The notes below the pieces were generated by a model. It searched no databases. It was not told where the DNA came from and saw only the letters and a program-made list of their open reading frames with translations. Shown here one piece after another: positions 14,327 to 22,206 of a stretch of 39,898 nucleotides of DNA. Source of the stretch: Candidatus Ventrimonas merdavium (lineage in GTDB: Bacteria; Bacillota; Clostridia; Lachnospirales; Lachnospiraceae); contig DVLJ01000174.1 in assembly GCA_018715565.1 (NCBI GenBank), forward strand, positions 1-39,898, read 5' to 3'. Position 1 is the first letter of the stretch. Each line of letters begins with the position of its first letter. Both the position numbers and the translations under genes were made by a program.

Positions 14327-16951
14327 ATGAAGAGATATACGGAAAAACCAGCCATTTTACAGGAACTGGAGGAGCGGATCCTGATCTGCGACGGCGGGAT
14401 GGGAAGCCTCCTCCAGGCGGCAGGGCTTAAGCCGGGAGAGCTTCCGGGGACCTGGAATGTGACCCACCCGGAGACCTTGGTGGAGATCCACCAGGCGTAC
14501 CTGGAAGCAGGGGCAGACATCGTGACCACCAATACCTTTGGGGTGGACGGTTTAAAATACCGCCGGTCCGGGGCTGGAAGGGGGACGGGATACAAGAGCG
14601 CAGCAGAGGAAGAGAGCGAGGGCGGTCCGTTCTGTCTGGAGCCGGTCATCCAGGCGGCGGTGCGAAACGCCAGGGAGGCGATCCGCCGGAGCGGGAAACG
14701 GGCTTACGTGGCCCTGGATCTGGGCCCCACGGGAAAGCTGTTAAAGCCTCTGGGGGATCTGGGATTTGAGGACGCGGTGTCCCTTTATAAAGAGGTGATC
14801 GCCATCGGCGTCCGGGAGGGCGTGGATCTGGTGCTGATCGAGACCATGAGCGACAGCTATGAGACCAAGGCGGCGGTGCTGGCGGCGAAGGAGACCTGCA
14901 GCCTGCCGGTGTTTGTGACCATGACCTTTGACGAGAGCGGGAAGCTGCTGACCGGCGGCACGCCTGCCTCAGCCGCCGCCATGCTGGAAGGGCTGGGTGT
15001 GGACGTGCTGGGGATAAACTGCGGCCTGGGACCGGCTCAGATGAGAGAGATCCTTACGGATCTGCTGGCTGTTTCCTCTACGCCGGTGATGGTCAATCCC
15101 AATGCCGGGCTGCCCCGGAGCGAGGGCGGACAGACCGTGTACGACATCGACGCGGAGGAATTTGCCCGAATCATGGAGGACATCGTGGACATGGGGGCCC
15201 GGATCGTCGGCGGCTGCTGCGGCACTACACCGGAGCACATCCGGAAGACGGCGGAGCGCTGCGCCGGGAAAACGCCGGTGCCGGTCACGAGGAAGGGACG
15301 GACGGTGATCGCTTCCTTTGCCCAGGCAGTGGAGATCGGGCGGGAGCCGGTGCTGATCGGGGAACGGATCAATCCTACGGGGAAATCCCGGTTCAAGCAG
15401 GCCCTGCGGGACCATGACCTGGAATATATCCTGCGGGAGGGCGTGGCCCAGCAGGAGCACGGAGCCCATGTGCTGGATGTGAACGTGGGCCTGCCGGAGA
15501 TCGACGAGCCGGCGATGCTGGAGGAGGTAGTGCGGGAACTGCAGAGCATCCTGGATCTGCCCCTGCAGCTGGACACCTCGGATCCGGCGGCGATGGAACG
15601 GGCACTTCGGATCTGCAATGGCAAGCCGCTGATCAATTCGGTCAACGGCAAGGAAGAATCCATGAGGACGATCTTCCCGCTGGTGCAGAAATACGGCGGC
15701 GTGGTGGTGGCCTTGTGCCTGGATGAGCAGGGGATCCCGGAGACGGCTGAGGGGCGTGTGGCCATTGCCCGGAAGATCTACGAGCGGGCAGCGGAGTACG
15801 GCATCGGGCCGGAGGATATCCTGATCGACGCCCTGTGCCTGACGGTCAGCTCCGACAGCAAAGGGGCGCTGACTACGCTGGAGACCCTGCGGCAGGTGCG
15901 GGACGAGCTGGGCGGCAAGACGATCCTGGGCGTGTCCAACATTTCCTTTGGACTGCCCCAGCGGGAGATCATCAACGGGGCATTTTTCACCATGGCCCTG
16001 CAGAACGGACTCAATGTGGCTATCATCAACCCCAACTCCGAGGTGATGATGCGGGCTTACCACAGCTTCCGTGCGCTGATGGATCTGGACGCCCAGTGCG
16101 GCGATTATATCCGCCTGTACGGCGGGCAGAAGGCGGCCGGTGCAGGAGCAGGCGCCGGGGGGGCAGCAGGAGCCGGTGGAGCCGCCGTGTCTGGCGGGGG
16201 CGGGATACCGGGATCATCCGGCACCGCGGCTTTCGGCGGAGCATCCGGTGGGGGAGCGGCAGCCGGTGCAGGGACTGGCCCTGCCCTTCCCACAGAGACG
16301 GATCCGGCTTCCCGCCTGAGCGCAGGTGTGGAACGGGGGCTGCGGGAGCAGGCGGCGGAGGCGGCCCGGGAGCTGTTAAAGACCCGGGAGCCCCTGGAGC
16401 TGATCAACGGAGCGATGATCCCGGCCCTGGACCGGGTGGGAAAAGGCTTTGAAAAGGGGACCCTGTTCCTGCCCCAGCTGTTGATGAGTGCGGAAGCGGC
16501 CCGGGCGGCATTTGACGTGATCAAGGAGCACATGGCCGCAGGCGGGCAGCAGCAGGAGAAAAAGGGAACGGTGATCCTGGCCACGGTGAAGGGCGATATC
16601 CATGATATCGGAAAGAACATCGTCAAGGTGCTGATGGAGAATTATGGGTATGAGATCCTGGATCTGGGCAAGGACGTGCCGCCGGAGCAGATCGTGGAAA
16701 CAGCTTTGGAGCGGCAGGTAAAGCTGGTTGGCTTAAGCGCTCTGATGACTACCACGGTCCCCAGTATGGAGGAGACCATCCGCCAGCTGCGCAGGGAAGC
16801 ACCCTGGGCGAAGGTGATGGTAGGCGGCGCAGTGCTGACCCAGGAATATGCCGATTCCATGGGCGCCGACTGCTACTGCCGGGACGCCATGGCCTCCGTC
16901 AATTATGCGGAGCAGGTCTTTGCCGGAGACGGAGGGTTCAGAAAAGCGTAA
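14327..16951 (+). CDS. metH: Cobalamin-dependent methionine synthase lacking its activation domain
   Basis: An 874-aa enzyme that makes methionine from homocysteine and 5-methyl-THF. The homocysteine-binding barrel (about 1-325) carries the zinc cysteines in GINCG (about 230) and GGCCG (about 294-298). The pterin-binding barrel starts at GERINPTGKSRFKQAL (about 344) and includes DVNVGLPEIDE. The cobalamin cap and Rossmann part (about 660-870) carry GDIHDIGKNI (about 754), with the His that ligates cobalt. The fourth, AdoMet domain is absent and is supplied by the gene just upstream. The linker before the cap domain holds an insert of about 55 residues of Gly/Ala-rich text (about 603-658), far longer than the usual linker. 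A smaller insert lies near residue 80. The end is typical (CYCRDAMASVNYAEQ). Confidence 0.95.
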   Translation: MKRYTEKPAILQELEERILICDGGMGSLLQAAGLKPGELPGTWNVTHPETLVEIHQAYLEAGADIVTTNTFGVDGLKYRRSGAGRGTGYKSAAEEESEGGPFCLEPVIQAAVRNAREAIRRSGKRAYVALDLGPTGKLLKPLGDLGFEDAVSLYKEVIAIGVREGVDLVLIETMSDSYETKAAVLAAKETCSLPVFVTMTFDESGKLLTGGTPASAAAMLEGLGVDVLGINCGLGPAQMREILTDLLAVSSTPVMVNPNAGLPRSEGGQTVYDIDAEEFARIMEDIVDMGARIVGGCCGTTPEHIRKTAERCAGKTPVPVTRKGRTVIASFAQAVEIGREPVLIGERINPTGKSRFKQALRDHDLEYILREGVAQQEHGAHVLDVNVGLPEIDEPAMLEEVVRELQSILDLPLQLDTSDPAAMERALRICNGKPLINSVNGKEESMRTIFPLVQKYGGVVVALCLDEQGIPETAEGRVAIARKIYERAAEYGIGPEDILIDALCLTVSSDSKGALTTLETLRQVRDELGGKTILGVSNISFGLPQREIINGAFFTMALQNGLNVAIINPNSEVMMRAYHSFRALMDLDAQCGDYIRLYGGQKAAGAGAGAGGAAGAGGAAVSGGGGIPGSSGTAAFGGASGGGAAAGAGTGPALPTETDPASRLSAGVERGLREQAAEAARELLKTREPLELINGAMIPALDRVGKGFEKGTLFLPQLLMSAEAARAAFDVIKEHMAAGGQQQEKKGTVILATVKGDIHDIGKNIVKVLMENYGYEILDLGKDVPPEQIVETALERQVKLVGLSALMTTTVPSMEETIRQLRREAPWAKVMVGGAVLTQEYADSMGADCYCRDAMASVNYAEQVFAGDGGFRKA

Positions 16952-16973
16952 GAAAACGGTAAAGGGAATGTGG

Positions 16974-17002
16974 TTGTATTTTCCAGAGCCCTGTTTTATA
17001 GT
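16974..17002 (+). promoter_or_regulatory. Promoter of the lysozyme-like gene
   Basis: TTGTAT (16974-16979), a 17-nt spacer and TATAGT (16997-17002). The predicted start near 17009 places the following inverted repeat inside the 5' leader. Confidence 0.65.
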
Positions 17003-17030
17003 AGCCTTAACATGGAAACATAGGCAGAGG

Positions 17031-17083
17031 ACCGGGAGCGCGATCCGTTCCGGACGGACGATGGAATGGATCGCGCTCCCGGT
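17031..17083 (+). repeat. Perfect 16-bp inverted repeat in the leader of the lysozyme-like gene
   Basis: ACCGGGAGCGCGATCC (17031-17046) and its exact complement (17068-17083) flank a 21-nt centre in which TTCC and GGAA can also pair. No T-run follows. It can be a leader hairpin, a Rho-independent-like end for metH without a U-tract, or a regulator site; it ends 27 nt before ATG 17111. Confidence 0.75.
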
Positions 17084-17110
17084 TCAGGCAGGGATAGAAA
17101 GGAAATCAGG

Positions 17111-18193
17111 ATGAGCCGGGAGACAGCAGGGAGAATGGGGAGTGAGCCCCTAAGAAGGATGCAGAGAGATATGCAAAATAATGTGCAAAGGGATGCGCAA
17201 GGTGCTATGCAGGGAGATATGCAGGTGGAGGAGCAAAGAAGGGGACAAAGCCGTTTCAAGGGCGCGGGCAAGAGGATCCTGGCGGCGCTGCTGTGCGGCG
17301 CGCTGGCGTGTCCGGCAGTCAGCATGACGGCATACGCCCGGCTGGAGGAGCAGCTGACCGTAGAGAACGGCCAGTTCATCCGGGCCAATGGCACGGCGAT
17401 CCAGGGGGCGCTGGCGAAGGGCGTGACCGTTTCCAAGTACCAGAACCGGGCGGGGGCGATCGACTGGAGCCAGGCGGCGGCAGACGGGGTGACCTTTGCC
17501 ATGGTGCGTCTGGGGTATCTGAACGATCTGGATCCCTATTTCGGGGAAAATATGCAGGGAGCGGCGGCCCAGGGCATCCGCACAGGCGTATTTTTCTACA
17601 CCCAGGCCCTGGACGAGGAGACGGCCAGACAGGAAGCCCGGTTCGTGCTGGATCAGATCAAGGATTATCCGGTCTCCTATCCGGTGGCCTACGACGTAGA
17701 GTCCCAGTACCTGCTGGACATGGGCAAGACGCCCCAGGAGATCACAAACCAGATCAACGCCTTCTGCCAGGTGATCGCAGAGGCCGGCTACCGGCCGATC
17801 GTGTACGGCAACAATCTGTGGCTGACCACCTATATGGATACCACTCAGATCCCGTATGATATCTGGTATTCCCGGTATGAGACGTCGGTGAACGAATACC
17901 CCAACCGGACGATCTGGCAGTATACAGACGCAGGAAGCGTAGCCGGGATCACGGGAGACGTGTGTATCGAGATCGCATTTACCGACTATGCCCAGGTGAT
18001 CCCTGGAACGGGCTGGCGGAATATCAACGGCGTTTGGTACTATTATCAGGATTACTGGAAGCAGACCGGCTGGCTGCAGCTGGACGGCGTCTGGTATTAT
18101 CTGAAGCCCGACGGAGCCATGGCGGCGGGGGAAAACTGCCAGGTGGACGGGGTGACCTACACCTTTGACGCCAACGGTGCGTGGATCTCTTAG
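17111..18193 (+). CDS. GH25 lysozyme-like exported protein with wall-binding repeats and atypical active site
   Basis: A 360-aa protein. The N-terminus is a charged pre-sequence of about 55 residues with a four-residue repeat (MQRD MQNN VQRD), then a hydrophobic signal (ILAALLCGALACPAVS, cleavage near AYA). The GH25 muramidase domain spans about 100-300: IDWSQAAADGVTFAMVRLGY, GVFFYTQALDEETARQEA, then YDVES with D195 and E197 in the catalytic acid position. The motif usually read as GxDVSxxQ here is GVTVSKYQ, so the first conserved Asp is Thr106. The C-terminus has two choline-binding-type repeats (GWRNINGVWYYYQDYWKQTGW). I start at ATG 17111 (AAAGGAA upstream) rather than 17066. It is expected to act on, or bind, peptidoglycan outside the cell. 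Confidence 0.87.
   Translation: MSRETAGRMGSEPLRRMQRDMQNNVQRDAQGAMQGDMQVEEQRRGQSRFKGAGKRILAALLCGALACPAVSMTAYARLEEQLTVENGQFIRANGTAIQGALAKGVTVSKYQNRAGAIDWSQAAADGVTFAMVRLGYLNDLDPYFGENMQGAAAQGIRTGVFFYTQALDEETARQEARFVLDQIKDYPVSYPVAYDVESQYLLDMGKTPQEITNQINAFCQVIAEAGYRPIVYGNNLWLTTYMDTTQIPYDIWYSRYETSVNEYPNRTIWQYTDAGSVAGITGDVCIEIAFTDYAQVIPGTGWRNINGVWYYYQDYWKQTGWLQLDGVWYYLKPDGAMAAGENCQVDGVTYTFDANGAWIS
17161..17244 (+). repeat. In-frame 12-bp tandem repeat in the pre-signal region
   Basis: Seven 12-bp units beginning GCA (GCAGAGAGATAT, GCAAAATAATGT, GCAAAGGGATGC, GCAAGGTGCTAT, GCAGGGAGATAT and two more diverged) encode the four-residue repeat before the signal peptide. Confidence 0.8.
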
Positions 18194-18201
18194 AAGTAAG
18201 C

Positions 18202-18243
18202 CCCGGAGCGGCTGTCTGGAACGACGGCTTCTCCGGGTTTTTT
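18202..18243 (+). terminator. Intrinsic terminator of the lysozyme-like gene
   Basis: CCCGGAG (18202-18208) pairs with CTCCGGG (18231-18237), with inner GCxGxC pairing, followed by TTTTTT. Confidence 0.9.
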
Positions 18244-18363
18244 GATGGGATGAGCTCTTGCTGGGAATGGGGAGGCGGCTGCTTTCCGGCGGCAAGGTGG
18301 AGGATCGTTGAGTAGGATACATCAATGACGTGAACTGGCAGCATACGGAGCGCCATCCGCTGC

Positions 18364-18392
18364 TTGTAAAACAGGAGCTGCTATGGTATGAT
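18364..18392 (+). promoter_or_regulatory. Promoter of the Rpn-family gene
   Basis: TTGTAA (18364-18369), a 17-nt spacer and TGG-TATGAT (18384-18392). Confidence 0.65.
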
Positions 18393-18418
18393 ACAGGTAC
18401 CAAGAAAGGATATTTGTT

Positions 18419-19399
18419 TTGCGGAAGCATATCATAAAGGTGGTGGATCCTTTGGGCGTAAAAGATACGGTAACAACAAAATATATGAGACAGAATGAGA
18501 TCTTCGCAGACGCATTTAACTATTTTATATATGGCGGAGAGCCGGTTATCCATCCAGAGAGCCTGAAGGAATTGGATACCCGTGAGATTGATGTCCCTTA
18601 TGGCGGGGAAAAGGGCGCCGGTCAGCCGGTGCAGAAAACAAGGGATGTTATAAAATCCGTGATCGCGATGATGGATAAAAGCACTGCATATCTGCTTCTT
18701 GCCATCGAGAACCAGTCCAATATCCATTATGCGATGCCGATAAAAAATATGGTCTATGATGCGCTTCAATATGCGAAGCAGGTGGAAGAAGCAATCGCTT
18801 CCCACAGATCGTCCGGCGATTATAAGGGCGCCAGCAGTGATGAATATCTTTCCGGCTTTATGAAAGAAGATCATTTATTGCCGGTGGTGACCCTGGTCGT
18901 ATATTTTGACTCAAAAGAGTGGGACGGCCCGTTATCAATCCACGAAATGTTTTCCGGGCAGGATGCAAGAGTACTTGCGCTGGTGCCAGATTACAAAGTC
19001 AATTTGATCGCACCGGCCGCGATAGAGGATGAAGATTTTGGGAAATTCCAGAGCTCTCTGAAAGAAGTGTTGTCATTTATCAAGTATGCAAGAGACAAGG
19101 ATGAATTGAAACGGGTATTGGATGCAGACGAGTCTTTCCGTCATTTGGGGAGAGCGGAAGTGGATGTGCTGAATGCCTGCGTAGGTGCAAAGATAGCAGT
19201 CAAACAAGGTGAGGAGGCGATCGATGTGTGTTTGGCCATAGAACAGATGAAAGAGGAAGCAGCCCAGGAAACAAGAATATCAACCTTGCTGAAAGCGGTG
19301 AAAAATCTGATGGATAATTTAGGATGGACTTCAGAACAGGCACTGAATGCGTTGGGTGTTTCTGAAGCAGACCGCAAAAACATATTGCCGCTTATATAA
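18419..19399 (+). CDS. Rpn-family recombination-promoting nuclease / putative transposase
   Basis: A 326-aa protein of the Rpn (transposase_31-like) group in the PD-(D/E)xK nuclease superfamily. The N-terminal DAFNYFIYGGEPVIHPESL and the central YLLLAIENQSNIHYAMPIKN (E-x-Q in place of E-x-K) with following YDALQYAKQ are the usual landmarks. The C-terminal about 90 residues are helical and carry a small UBA-like piece (LMDNLGWTSEQALNALGVSE). Relatives in E. coli are DNA endonucleases that raise RecA-independent recombination; activity here is inferred. The start is TTG 18419, 8 nt after AAAGGA. The coding text is visibly AT-richer than its neighbours and has its own promoter and terminator, consistent with lateral gain. 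Confidence 0.82.
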   Translation: MRKHIIKVVDPLGVKDTVTTKYMRQNEIFADAFNYFIYGGEPVIHPESLKELDTREIDVPYGGEKGAGQPVQKTRDVIKSVIAMMDKSTAYLLLAIENQSNIHYAMPIKNMVYDALQYAKQVEEAIASHRSSGDYKGASSDEYLSGFMKEDHLLPVVTLVVYFDSKEWDGPLSIHEMFSGQDARVLALVPDYKVNLIAPAAIEDEDFGKFQSSLKEVLSFIKYARDKDELKRVLDADESFRHLGRAEVDVLNACVGAKIAVKQGEEAIDVCLAIEQMKEEAAQETRISTLLKAVKNLMDNLGWTSEQALNALGVSEADRKNILPLI

Positions 19400-19414
19400 G
19401 GCACAGCAAAAGGC

Positions 19415-19453
19415 GAACGGTATTGATCAACTAGGATCAGTACCGTTCTTTTC
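19415..19453 (+). terminator. Intrinsic terminator of the Rpn gene
   Basis: GAACGGTA..GATC pairs with GATC..TACCGTTC around a 5-nt loop, followed by TTTTC. Confidence 0.9.
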
Positions 19454-19911
19454 TATTATGCTCATGCCGGAGGGGTTTTTGCTCCTGCAGAAATTCTTTA
19501 ATCTTTGATCCCTTTTCCGGCGGGAAGGTACGGAAGCCTTGATGGAACGGGATATCAATGGTATCATGAGTGCAGTATATCTCTGCGGCAATGAGCATCT
19601 GATGGCAGAGAGGTTTGGCGGCTGGACTGGATATTAGATCTATGATCCGAGGATGAGAGCATGTTTATAAAATTTGATGAATATGAATTGATGAGTTAAC
19701 GTAAGGTGGAAAAATGTTATCAAAAATAATCGGTAAGAAACTTACAGATATCTATACTGTGGGATTTGTATATTTAGAAAAGGGGCAAAATGAGTTTACA
19801 CCTGATCTAAGGTGGCTATATTTTGAATTTTTGGCTTGTATTTGAGGGGGGATTTCGGTAGAATAGGAATAGGCTGAATCTGGGATTTTCTCCGGAAAAG
19901 GAGAGAAGAAC
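19454..19911. other. AT-rich stretch with short ORF debris
   Basis: About 460 bp between the Rpn terminator and comEA. It holds no full-length gene. Three short frames stand out: a 31-codon frame (19542-19637), a 12-codon frame starting ATGTTTATAAAATTTGATG near 19661, and a 43-codon frame (19714-19845). The region is markedly AT-richer than the window and looks like the worn remains of acquired genes. Confidence 0.6.
19714..19845 (+). pseudogene. Small AT-rich ORF, possible truncated immunity-like gene
   Basis: A 43-codon ORF with AAGGTGG 5 nt before ATG. It begins MLSKIIGKKLTDIYTVGF and includes EFTPDLRWLYFEF before an early stop. The style resembles the N-terminus of small immunity-type proteins encoded with polymorphic toxins, but this is recognition by feel and not a firm family match. 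Just upstream, MFIKFDEYELMS followed by a stop looks like the start of another such gene. Both could equally be real small proteins or chance frames. Confidence 0.35.
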
Positions 19912-20859
19912 ATGAAACAGGGACGAGCCGGAAGTGAGCGGTTGGCGAGTGTCGGACGATGGGCGGCGCTGGGAGCGGCGGTCCTGGCGGCAGGCTGGAT
20001 CTACAGCTGCCGGGCAGGGGCCGGGAACGGGGCGGAAGCGGCAGCTTTTGTGGAGGCGGAGGCATCTGCAGAAGGAGACGGCAGTCAGGGAGCTGAGTCA
20101 GAGCTCCTGGCGGGAGCCGTTCAGGAGAATGGTCTGGGGGCTGCGCAGGGAGCCGCGCCGGATCTTGGCGGAGCTGGAAGCACAGATCCTGGCGGAGCCG
20201 GAAGGCCGGAAGCTGGCGGATCAGGGATTTCGGATCCCCAAGGAATCGGAGCATCGGATCCCGGTGGATCCGAAACTCTGGGCGGCGGAGCCGGGACTTT
20301 GGCCGACGGAGGTCCGGGAGCGACAGGCGCCGGAACGGTTCCATCTTCTGCGGCGGAGACGCTCCCGTCGTGCTGGGTCTATGTGTGCGGCGAGGTGAAC
20401 TGCCCGGGCGTTTACGAGATGGAAGCTGGCCAGCGGCTGTTCGAGGCTGTGGAGCTGGCAGGCGGCTTTACGGAGGAGGCGGCTTCGGATTATCTGAACC
20501 TGGCGGAGCCGGTTGGGGACGGGATGAAGATCCAGGTGCCGGACCGGGAGGAGGCCCAGGACCCGGCCTGGATCGGGCACCGGGCAAATGGCAGGACTGC
20601 AGGCACAGGCACCGGAACTGGAGCAGGCGCCGGAGTTGGAACTGGAGCCGGGACAGATCCTGGTCCCAAGAAGGTGAACCTGAACACGGCCACGAAGGAA
20701 GAGCTGATGACCCTGACCGGCATCGGGGAGTCCCGGGCGGAGGACATCCTCCGCTATCGGAGCGAGCAGGGCGCATTTACCTGCATTGAAGACATTATGA
20801 ACGTATCCGGCATCAAAGAAGGGGCCTTTGCGAAGATCAAGGACCAGATCGAGGTTTGA
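19912..20859 (+). CDS. comEA: ComEA-family DNA-uptake protein (SLBB + helix-hairpin-helix)
   Basis: A 315-aa protein with one N-terminal membrane anchor (about 15-32). An SLBB/soluble ligand domain follows at about 155-220 (CWVYVCGEVNCPGVYEMEAG, then GGFTEEAASDYLNLAEPVGDG). Two helix-hairpin-helix motifs close the protein (KVNLNTATKEELMTLTGIGE, then FTCIEDIMNVSGIKEGAF), which bind double-stranded DNA without sequence preference. In naturally competent Firmicutes ComEA receives incoming DNA outside the membrane for the ComEC channel. Here the spacer between anchor and SLBB is about 120 residues of Gly/Ala/Pro/Ser-rich text with DPGG repeats, unusually long; a second Gly/Thr-rich spacer precedes the HhH part. 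comEC is not in the window, so uptake competence is not established. The start follows AAGGAGAG. Confidence 0.88.
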   Translation: MKQGRAGSERLASVGRWAALGAAVLAAGWIYSCRAGAGNGAEAAAFVEAEASAEGDGSQGAESELLAGAVQENGLGAAQGAAPDLGGAGSTDPGGAGRPEAGGSGISDPQGIGASDPGGSETLGGGAGTLADGGPGATGAGTVPSSAAETLPSCWVYVCGEVNCPGVYEMEAGQRLFEAVELAGGFTEEAASDYLNLAEPVGDGMKIQVPDREEAQDPAWIGHRANGRTAGTGTGTGAGAGVGTGAGTDPGPKKVNLNTATKEELMTLTGIGESRAEDILRYRSEQGAFTCIEDIMNVSGIKEGAFAKIKDQIEV

Positions 20860-20934
20860 GCCGGCATTCTCTACATAAGATAGGATAGAAAGACAAAGTA
20901 CCAAGGACAGCGCAGGGTTGGTAGGAGTGAAGAG

Positions 20935-21633
20935 ATGGCGAAGATTTTAGTAGTAGACGATGAAAAATTGATTGTAAAAGGGATCCGTTTCAGCCTGGAG
21001 CAGGATGGGATGGAGGTGGACTGCGCCTATGACGGCGAGGAAGCGGTGGAGCTGGCGAAGCAGACGGAGTACGACGTGGTGCTCTTGGATGTGATGCTCC
21101 CCAAGCTGGACGGCTTTGAGGTGTGCCAGGCGATCCGGGAATTTTCCGAGATGCCGATCATCATGCTGACCGCCAAGGGCGGGGATATGGATAAGATCCT
21201 GGGTCTGGAGTACGGGGCGGACGATTATATCACCAAGCCGTTCAATATCCTGGAGGTAAAGGCGCGGATCAAGGCGATCATGCGCCGCAGCGCCAAGCGG
21301 TCGAAGAAGAGCGGCCAGGCGGAGAACCGGATGGTGAAGGCCGGGGACCTGACTCTGGACCGGGAAGGCCGCCGGGTGCTGATCGGCGAGAGGGAGATCA
21401 ATCTGACGGCGAAGGAGTTCGACCTTCTGGAGCTTTTGGTGTGTAATCCCAACAAAGTCTACAGCCGGGAGAGCCTGCTGACCTTTGTGTGGGGCAATAA
21501 GGCGTCTGAGTCCGGAGATGTGCGGACCGTGGATGTGCACGTGCGGCGGCTTCGGGAGAAGATCGAGCCCAATCCCAGCGACCCCAGATACGTGCATACC
21601 AAGTGGGGCGTTGGCTATTATTTCCGCGTGTAG
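20935..21633 (+). CDS. OmpR/PhoB-family response regulator, no adjacent kinase
   Basis: A 232-aa two-component regulator. The receiver domain has the acidic pair D8-D9, the phospho-acceptor D52 (DVVLLDVMLPKLDG), the Thr in IIMLTAKGG and Lys in YITKPF. The C-terminal winged helix has LTAKEFDLLELLVCNPNKVYSRE and the wing with RTVDVHVRRLREKIEPNP. It binds DNA as a phosphorylated dimer. No histidine kinase gene lies on either side; the next gene is a GNAT. The kinase must be elsewhere, or the regulator is controlled otherwise. ATG 20935 follows GGAG. A transcript shared with comEA is possible, as the gap is 75 bp without a terminator. Confidence 0.93.
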   Translation: MAKILVVDDEKLIVKGIRFSLEQDGMEVDCAYDGEEAVELAKQTEYDVVLLDVMLPKLDGFEVCQAIREFSEMPIIMLTAKGGDMDKILGLEYGADDYITKPFNILEVKARIKAIMRRSAKRSKKSGQAENRMVKAGDLTLDREGRRVLIGEREINLTAKEFDLLELLVCNPNKVYSRESLLTFVWGNKASESGDVRTVDVHVRRLREKIEPNPSDPRYVHTKWGVGYYFRV

Positions 21634-21697
21634 GAACGCATACGTACGGAATGTGCGCGGGCATGTCTCGGATATAAGAGAGAACAGGAGAGAAAAC

Positions 21698-22186
21698 ATG
21701 GACGTTTATGTCAGGCAGGTAGTGCCGGAGGACTTAGACGCTGTGACCCGGGTGGAGGCGGTCTGCTTTCCGGAAGCAGAGGCCGCGGCCCGGGATTCTT
21801 TTTCACAGCGGATCAGCGTATTTCCGGAAAGTTTTTTTGTAGCGGAGCAGGACGGACGGATCATCGGCTTTATCAACGGCGCGGTGACGGACCGGAGGAC
21901 GATCGCGGACGAGATGTTTGAGGACGCCGGGCTCCATCAGCCAGATGGTGCCTATCAGAGCATCTTTGGACTGGATGTGCTGCCGGAATTCCAGCATCAG
22001 GGCATTGCTTCCCTTTTGATGCGGCATCTGATCGCGGATGCGCGGCAGAAAGGGCGGGCCGGTCTGATCCTGACCTGCAAAGACCGGCTGATCGGATTTT
22101 ACGAGCAGTTCGGATATCGGAACCTGGGCGTTTCCCAGTCGGTGCACGGGGGCGCGGTGTGGTATGATATGATCTTAGAATTCTGA
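21698..22186 (+). CDS. GNAT-family N-acetyltransferase (arylalkylamine NAT-like)
   Basis: A 162-aa acetyltransferase. The acyl-CoA motif A is clear (FGLDVLPEFQHQGIASLLMRHL), followed by TCKDRLIGFYEQFGYRNLGVS, the pattern of the bacterial group that resembles serotonin/arylalkylamine N-acetyltransferases. The track ORF begins at 21485 inside the response-regulator gene in another frame; ATG 21698 has AGGAG 7 nt upstream and gives the normal length. The acceptor amine is unknown. It is 64 nt after the response regulator and only 20 nt before the next start, so it is probably part of one operon. Confidence 0.88.
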   Translation: MDVYVRQVVPEDLDAVTRVEAVCFPEAEAAARDSFSQRISVFPESFFVAEQDGRIIGFINGAVTDRRTIADEMFEDAGLHQPDGAYQSIFGLDVLPEFQHQGIASLLMRHLIADARQKGRAGLILTCKDRLIGFYEQFGYRNLGVSQSVHGGAVWYDMILEF

Positions 22187-22206
22187 TCATGGAAAAGGAG
22201 CGCGGG

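Noticed and set aside
17150-18874. 574-aa ORF on the minus strand
   Set aside because: It is antisense to the lysozyme-like gene and the start of the Rpn gene, has no family motif, and its length follows from GC-rich codon use on the other strand.
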